Assembly (NCBI GenBank): GCA_029718625.1
Contig: CM056377.1
Location: forward strand, 105,908,585 to 105,972,584
Source of the DNA: Synaphobranchus kaupii
Taxonomy: Eukaryota; Chordata; Actinopteri; Anguilliformes; Synaphobranchidae
Direction: 5' to 3'
Length of the DNA stretch: 64,000 nucleotides
In this document: positions 59,405 to 64,000 of the stretch, in pieces
Position numbering within the stretch: the first letter of the stretch is position 1
Layout: every line of letters starts with the position of its first letter
Made by a program: the position numbers and the translations under genes
Notes under the pieces: model-generated
What the model saw: only the letters and a program-made list of their open reading frames with translations
What the model was told of the DNA's origin: nothing
Database searches by the model: none

Positions 59405-59995
59405 TTCAAATGAGCACGACTAAGCCAAACTTCAGCTCTCTACACGATCAGGGATTTCCAGCTTTCTACACGTTTTTTTAATATCTGGTTGCTATACAGT
59501 TCTGTAGCTATGTTGGTCTACTATATTTCAAACAACACGCACTCATCACTCGGCAGATTGGTTCAAACCTTCTCTCAAAGAGCCTAATTCATACTCTTAG
59601 AGTATGTGCTGCCACCCATGATAGTGACCTGTACGAAAATGCTTTTCCCCCCACTGCAGTTATGTGTAGGCTATTTCTCTATTCCTCTTATGCCTCATAC
59701 CAATATTGATAGCTAACATTTGATAATATTGTTGGATAGCTTTTGAAAGGTGGATCAAAATTTTTCAGTTTGCCTTTTTAAAAGTATCCTAAAGCTATAT
59801 GAGTAGACTTATAATTGTAGACTGTGACTGCATTAGGCTATTCAATGTATACTTTCACCAACTGTTTTTATTTCTACCCTTTGAACTCCACTATGTATGA
59901 CATTTCATAACAATTAGGCCTACATGTTATGCTATGATGAAATCTTATAGACTACTACTCTGTATGCAAACAGTGTATGGTTTCATATATTTCAT
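59405..59995 (+). repeat. Unclassified interspersed repeat, uninterrupted copy
   Basis: This is the inverted counterpart of 33535-35655. At about 59925-59945 it carries a single CATAG in TCATAGCATAACATG context (read on the minus strand), the empty site of the solo LTR at 33590. Confidence 0.8.
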
Positions 59996-60116
59996 GCTAT
60001 TTAGGAGTACATGAGTGGTGGGTGGTGGTATAAGCCTCGGCCACATGTTCAGTATAGGCTACGCCTTGCATGGATGATTCTAATCTGCAAATTAACATAG
60101 ATTCTATGATGGTATA

Positions 60117-60290
60117 CAGTGAGCACCATAATTCATTGGACAGTGACACATTTTTTGTTATTTTCATTCTGTACTCTAGCACTTTGAGTTTGAAAGGATA
60201 CAATGACAATGAGGTTGAAGTGCAGACGTTAGCTTTAATTTGAGGGTATTTTCATCCATATTGAATGAACCATTTAGAAATTGTGTAAAA
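60117..60290 (+). mobile_element. Tc1-like terminus fragment
   Basis: It begins CAGTGAGCACCATAATTCAT after TA (60115-60116) and runs through GGACAGTGACACATTTTTTG, a known type of teleost Tc1 terminus. From about 60169 it matches the interior of the composite element at 43320-43387 and 44955-45015. The other end is missing. Confidence 0.8.
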
Positions 60291-63200
60291 TTTGTTCGCA
60301 CATACGAACAAATCTCAGATACGAAAACTTTGATGAATGCCAAAATACGAGCAAAATTGCTAATACAAACGATTTATGCACAAATTTGTTCTGCTACAGT
60401 TGGGTATGAGGCATTTACCTGCTTCCTAATCTGCCATTGAAATCTCTGCTAAATGAATATGATGAGAAATTAATTGGCCAATATGAGCAATATGTGACCA
60501 TGTGTCTGGTGTAATAAACATTTTCAGTGATTCCAGTCATATGTTGTAGCCACAGACCTCCTGACATAATATTCATGGGGATGTGAATTAGACTGAATGC
60601 AAACCATCTGCTTAATGCACATACCATTTTAGTATTGCCCCTGTGCTTTCCATAGACCTAAATGATTTATGTTTAAATTGCTTGCAAAATAAATTAGATG
60701 AAGTCTGGGCTTAATGCATGGATGGTCTCCTAACCTTATGTATTATTACTTGCTAACCCCTCATTTGTGATTTATAAGTTGATAGTGTGCTCCCTACTTT
60801 TTGAAATCCATGTGTATATTTTGCCTCCAAGTGCTAGACGTGACAAGTACTTAAAACTATAGCTCACATTTGAGCAAATTCACAGTATGGGAAAAGGAGC
60901 AATACTGGTTGGAACTGATGATGAAGCAAGTAAAAAATTCCCTTATTTTATCTGTGATGCCTGTCTGTGATGCCTTTCCCTTATTTAGTTTGCTGTGATG
61001 CCTTCTGTTGGACTTGTACTGTTGAAGGTCTTGCTGTCCAAGGACAAACCAATGCGTTGTCCATTAAATTAGAAAATTCCCAAGTTGTGTGATGCAGAGA
61101 CACATCTACCACTTGGCTTCAAACACAAAATGAATATATTAAGGATATCACTTGCATCACAGGTGTGTTGAACATTTATAAAGGAACACGGATGAGCTTT
61201 AAGATGGTAGCAGCCTCTCTCTAGGCTGCCAGATCAACAGACACCATGAGGGAGGAACCCATAGTTGTATTATTATTTTTTAAATTGGGACTCAAATGGT
61301 AAATTAAGAAACGGCCATCTGCAATAACACCAGCCATCCTTCTGGATGTCCATATTGGATGAGTGAACCATAGCCAGTGAGTCAAGTAGCCAGGGTTGGA
61401 AAGCATATATGATTATTCTTATTTAGGTCACTTCATGAGGGCTTACATTCTGCCTGCACTATTTAACAAGGAACTTTTTAATTATACTGACATGTAAATA
61501 AAATGATTTGATGGTTAACATATGGCAGGGGAAATGAATATGTAAATGAATAGTGTAAATCTCTGCTTACTTTGTTAGTGTGGGTTTTTTGGGAAACAAA
61601 ATAATCTACATGGGTGGTGAGGGTGTTTAGCTTTCCCATTGATTTCCTATTTATATTCTCTTCCCAGTCTCTCTCCCCCACATGATCCCTACACCTGTCT
61701 CTCCAAGTGCATACTTAAATTTCATTACCAGCCTCCTGATAACCCTCACTGACATTAACCTCCAGCTGTGCTGCTATGACAGCTGTGCTGCTCTATTCTC
61801 TCTCATCTACAACCACACCTATCATATGTCTCATCTTAGTAATGCCTTTCACTAATAATCATGCTACCGTAAAATGGAGCACTAGAGCTCACTTTATATT
61901 ATGACTTTGTGGCTCATCTAGGGGCCAGTACAAGCTGTTATCACGCAGGGTGATAGTTTACTGCTCATTGTGTGATCATGGAAGATTTCTGTAAAACCCT
62001 GGCAATGCAAATGAATCATCTTGAATATTGAATGCTGGTTAAATATATTTGGTGTCTATTTGATTTACTTCCCATTCCTGACTGGCTATGATGTTCTCAA
62101 ATATCTGATTGCGACATAAGCACTACATCATCTGATAGAGAGGTGATTTGGCAGGAGTGTCTAGTCACTACAGAACTCCACTTATTGTGATTGAAGGCAG
62201 CCTGACTTCACGGTGATAAATTGGTGACGTCCTGGGACCTCACTTCTTGCCACTGCAGCAAGCTCATCCTTGCACGATGATATTTCAGAAGGGTAATTCA
62301 CTGTTTATGCTGCTCATGTTACAATGGATTTCTCATGAGACAGGAATGCTACGCCTTAACTAGCCTTCACATCAGATTTGAACTCTATTTGTGGAATGAT
62401 CTCGGAGGAAGCATGACAGCAAGGGAGTAGAGCCCAATGAAAAGGCTCTAAACTTATACAAGCTTGCACGGAAGAATATTTCAAGACAGTATATTTTGTC
62501 CCAAAGATGACCACAGTCGCTTAACTCACCTGGACATTTCACAGAAGATTCCATGTTGATCAACTGTGTCCATGTGTCCATAATAAATGTTAATCAGCCT
62601 TATGAAGCTATATCATGTTTATATGTTAAAATGGCAGTACGCCCTTAAAAATCTTAGTGAGCTGACTTTCTGCCTCAATGATATGGCACACAGTGCTGTT
62701 TTTTGGAAAAGTGGGACTTGCAGGGTCCCAGTGTCTATGCATGTTCCCAGGCTTCACTGTCAACAGGCACAATCCCCTCAACTGTGCCCAATCACCTCTC
62801 TGACTAATGACGACAGTGTTTATGTTGCAAAGTCACTCAAGTTCAAATATGAAAGATTAACAAATGAAACTAAAACTTTTAAATGTATCAATATAGAAAA
62901 CCTGTATCTGCTTTTTTTCTCAAATATTACATGTGGTATTAAAGCAACGAGTCTTCTTTTATGCTCAGTAAAATGGAGTGAAGTCTTAGACCAACCTACC
63001 CTGCAAAACAACAACAAATAAACAACAATGAAGTCTCCCCATGAAAGCTATTGTGATTAAACTAGTACACTCTAAATCTTGCAATCAAAATGCAGTGACT
63101 CTTGGTTAAATCAATACATTGCTTTTCCTCTACCTCTTCTGGCCAATACAACACACACTGCTTGACCCAGTGCAATCTATCTCACAGAAAATTATATGAA

Positions 63201-63847
63201 ATTAATTTATTTGCAATAGCAGTGGGTCTACACAAATAGTGATCCATTTATTTATAATCTAAAGCACTTCCTGCACTGGAAATGTTAGCCTCCCACCACT
63301 TATAGATCCATCATCCATTAATTCATTGAATTTATATGGCATTCTATCCCAGTTTTGCCGGGCAGCCCTTTTCTCTCCAAGAGGTACCCACGATGCTGAA
63401 GCCACTATGCCAAGCCCCTGCTACATCCGATCGCTTTGGGCCTCCTAATCCACTTGTTTTTTTTGTTGCCAATTTACTTTTGCAGAATGCTTATAAAACA
63501 ATTCTTACCATTTGTGTAAAAGCATTGTCCTTATCTAATGTGTGCCCATTGCACATATACAGCATATTGCACTTAAAACAGCTCTAAAACATTTTATAGG
63601 AAATAAATAAATGCAAGTTATGTCTTCTATTTTTGTTCTCCCATAAATGCTCCTAGTTGTTTGAAAATACTTTTGCCAAACGAATGTTGCCAACCTTTTT
63701 TCGAATGAAGCTTTCAATGATTGTGACATCGTCATTTTGGCCTGCTGTTTCAGGATACCCTACATGTTAAAATATTCTACTTAATAATTGATAATAAAGT
63801 GATGATTAATATGAGAAACTGAAAGTCACACTTTTAAAAAAGCTTTA
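60291..63847. other. Gene-free, mostly unique stretch
   Basis: No gene and no transposon termini found. CTGTGATGCCT recurs three times near 60954-61003. The block 61900-62350 has balanced composition, no repeat signs, and a POU octamer ATGCAAAT at 62005-62012; it may be conserved non-coding DNA, which is inference. Confidence 0.45.
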
Positions 63848-63916
63848 ACCCCTTCGTGCAGATGGTCAATTCTCACCTATTTAGGGGGTGTTATATTTAA
63901 GGCTTTATAACTCCAG
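63848..63916 (+). repeat. Fragment of the 41.8-kb repeat
   Basis: GTGCAGATGG, CTATTTAGGGGGTG and AAGGCTTTATAACTCCAG match 41812-41880. The sequence is cut exactly where the next element begins. Confidence 0.85.
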
Positions 63917-64000
63917 GGGCCCTATCTTACACCCGGCGCTAACCCAAACACAAGTATCTTTGCTATCTTACATCCGGCGCAGGGTTCATTATAGCCCCTT
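63917..64000 (-). mobile_element. GGGCCC-end (Harbinger-like) element, cut by window edge
   Basis: It begins GGGCCCTATCTTACACCC and aligns with the reverse complement of the right end of 17708-18996, including GGCGCTAA, AACCCAAAC and GGTTCATTATA. The rest lies beyond the window. Confidence 0.85.

Noticed and set aside
60169..60290. Host sequence duplicated from 43.3 kb
   Set aside because: Both are parts of the same Tc1-like family, as shown by the TA-flanked terminus at 60117.

Overview
The window looks like teleost fish intergenic DNA. It is AT-rich, carries (TG)n microsatellites, and is packed with repeat families typical of ray-finned fish: Tc1-like and hAT-like DNA elements, elements with a GGGCCCTATCTT terminus, L2-clade and other LINEs, tRNA-derived SINEs and solo LTRs. 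I could not fix the species. I found no exon of a host protein-coding gene, no rRNA or true tRNA gene and no CRISPR array. Every coding sequence I recognise is transposon-derived and broken. Most other open frames are chance frames in AT-rich DNA, microsatellites or LTRs.

Layout. 1-8 kb: unique DNA, then a small Tc1/mariner-type MITE (2040-2363) next to an 841-bp hAT-type element with a perfect 8-bp target duplication (2377-3217), two short hairpins, a diverged duplication and a small hAT-like MITE (6777-6996). 8-11.7 kb: a LINE 3' tail, then a degenerate L2-clade LINE with endonuclease and reverse transcriptase remnants (8470-11222), then a partial GGGCCC-end element. 13.5-19 kb: a SINE with target duplication, a 2-kb inverted-repeat element with a 123-bp hairpin MITE inside its terminal repeat (15056-17130), and a complete 1.29-kb Harbinger-like element (17708-18996). 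19.6-25.7 kb: a hAT-like element, a tRNA-type SINE, a TIR element carrying a nested solo LTR, and a nearly intact Tc1 transposon (24123-25653) whose DD34E transposase is closed by one in-frame stop. 26-33.5 kb: mostly unique, with an LTR-like block and a Tc1-like end. 33.5-35.7 kb: an interspersed repeat interrupted by a 1.5-kb solo LTR holding 108-bp tandem units. 38-40.7 kb: a TIR element, then a piggyBac transposase pseudogene split by a MITE. 43.2-47.6 kb: a dense cluster of a composite Tc1-like element with a nested solo LTR, a second Tc1-like element with a transposase remnant, another solo LTR and a hAT-like MITE. 49.4-50.5 kb: a palindromic Tc1-like element. 51.2-52.4 kb: an APE-type LINE relic. 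53.5-57.8 kb: hAT-like and TIR elements and a 202-bp tandem duplication. 58-64 kb: mostly unique, with a LINE tail, a second copy of the 33.5-kb repeat, a Tc1 end and a third GGGCCC-end element cut by the window edge.

The elements do not form a pathway. What can be read is insertion history. Target duplications and paralogous empty sites show that the 33.6-kb LTR entered an older repeat, the 43.4-kb LTR entered a Tc1-like element, the 22.5-kb LTR entered a TIR element, a MITE entered the piggyBac gene, and a GGGCCC-end element entered a repeat also present at 41.8 kb. I found no convincing new biological system. The most informative observations are the mosaic Tc1-like elements sharing one internal module behind different termini, the MITE-split piggyBac gene, and the LTR with an in-frame 108-bp minisatellite.
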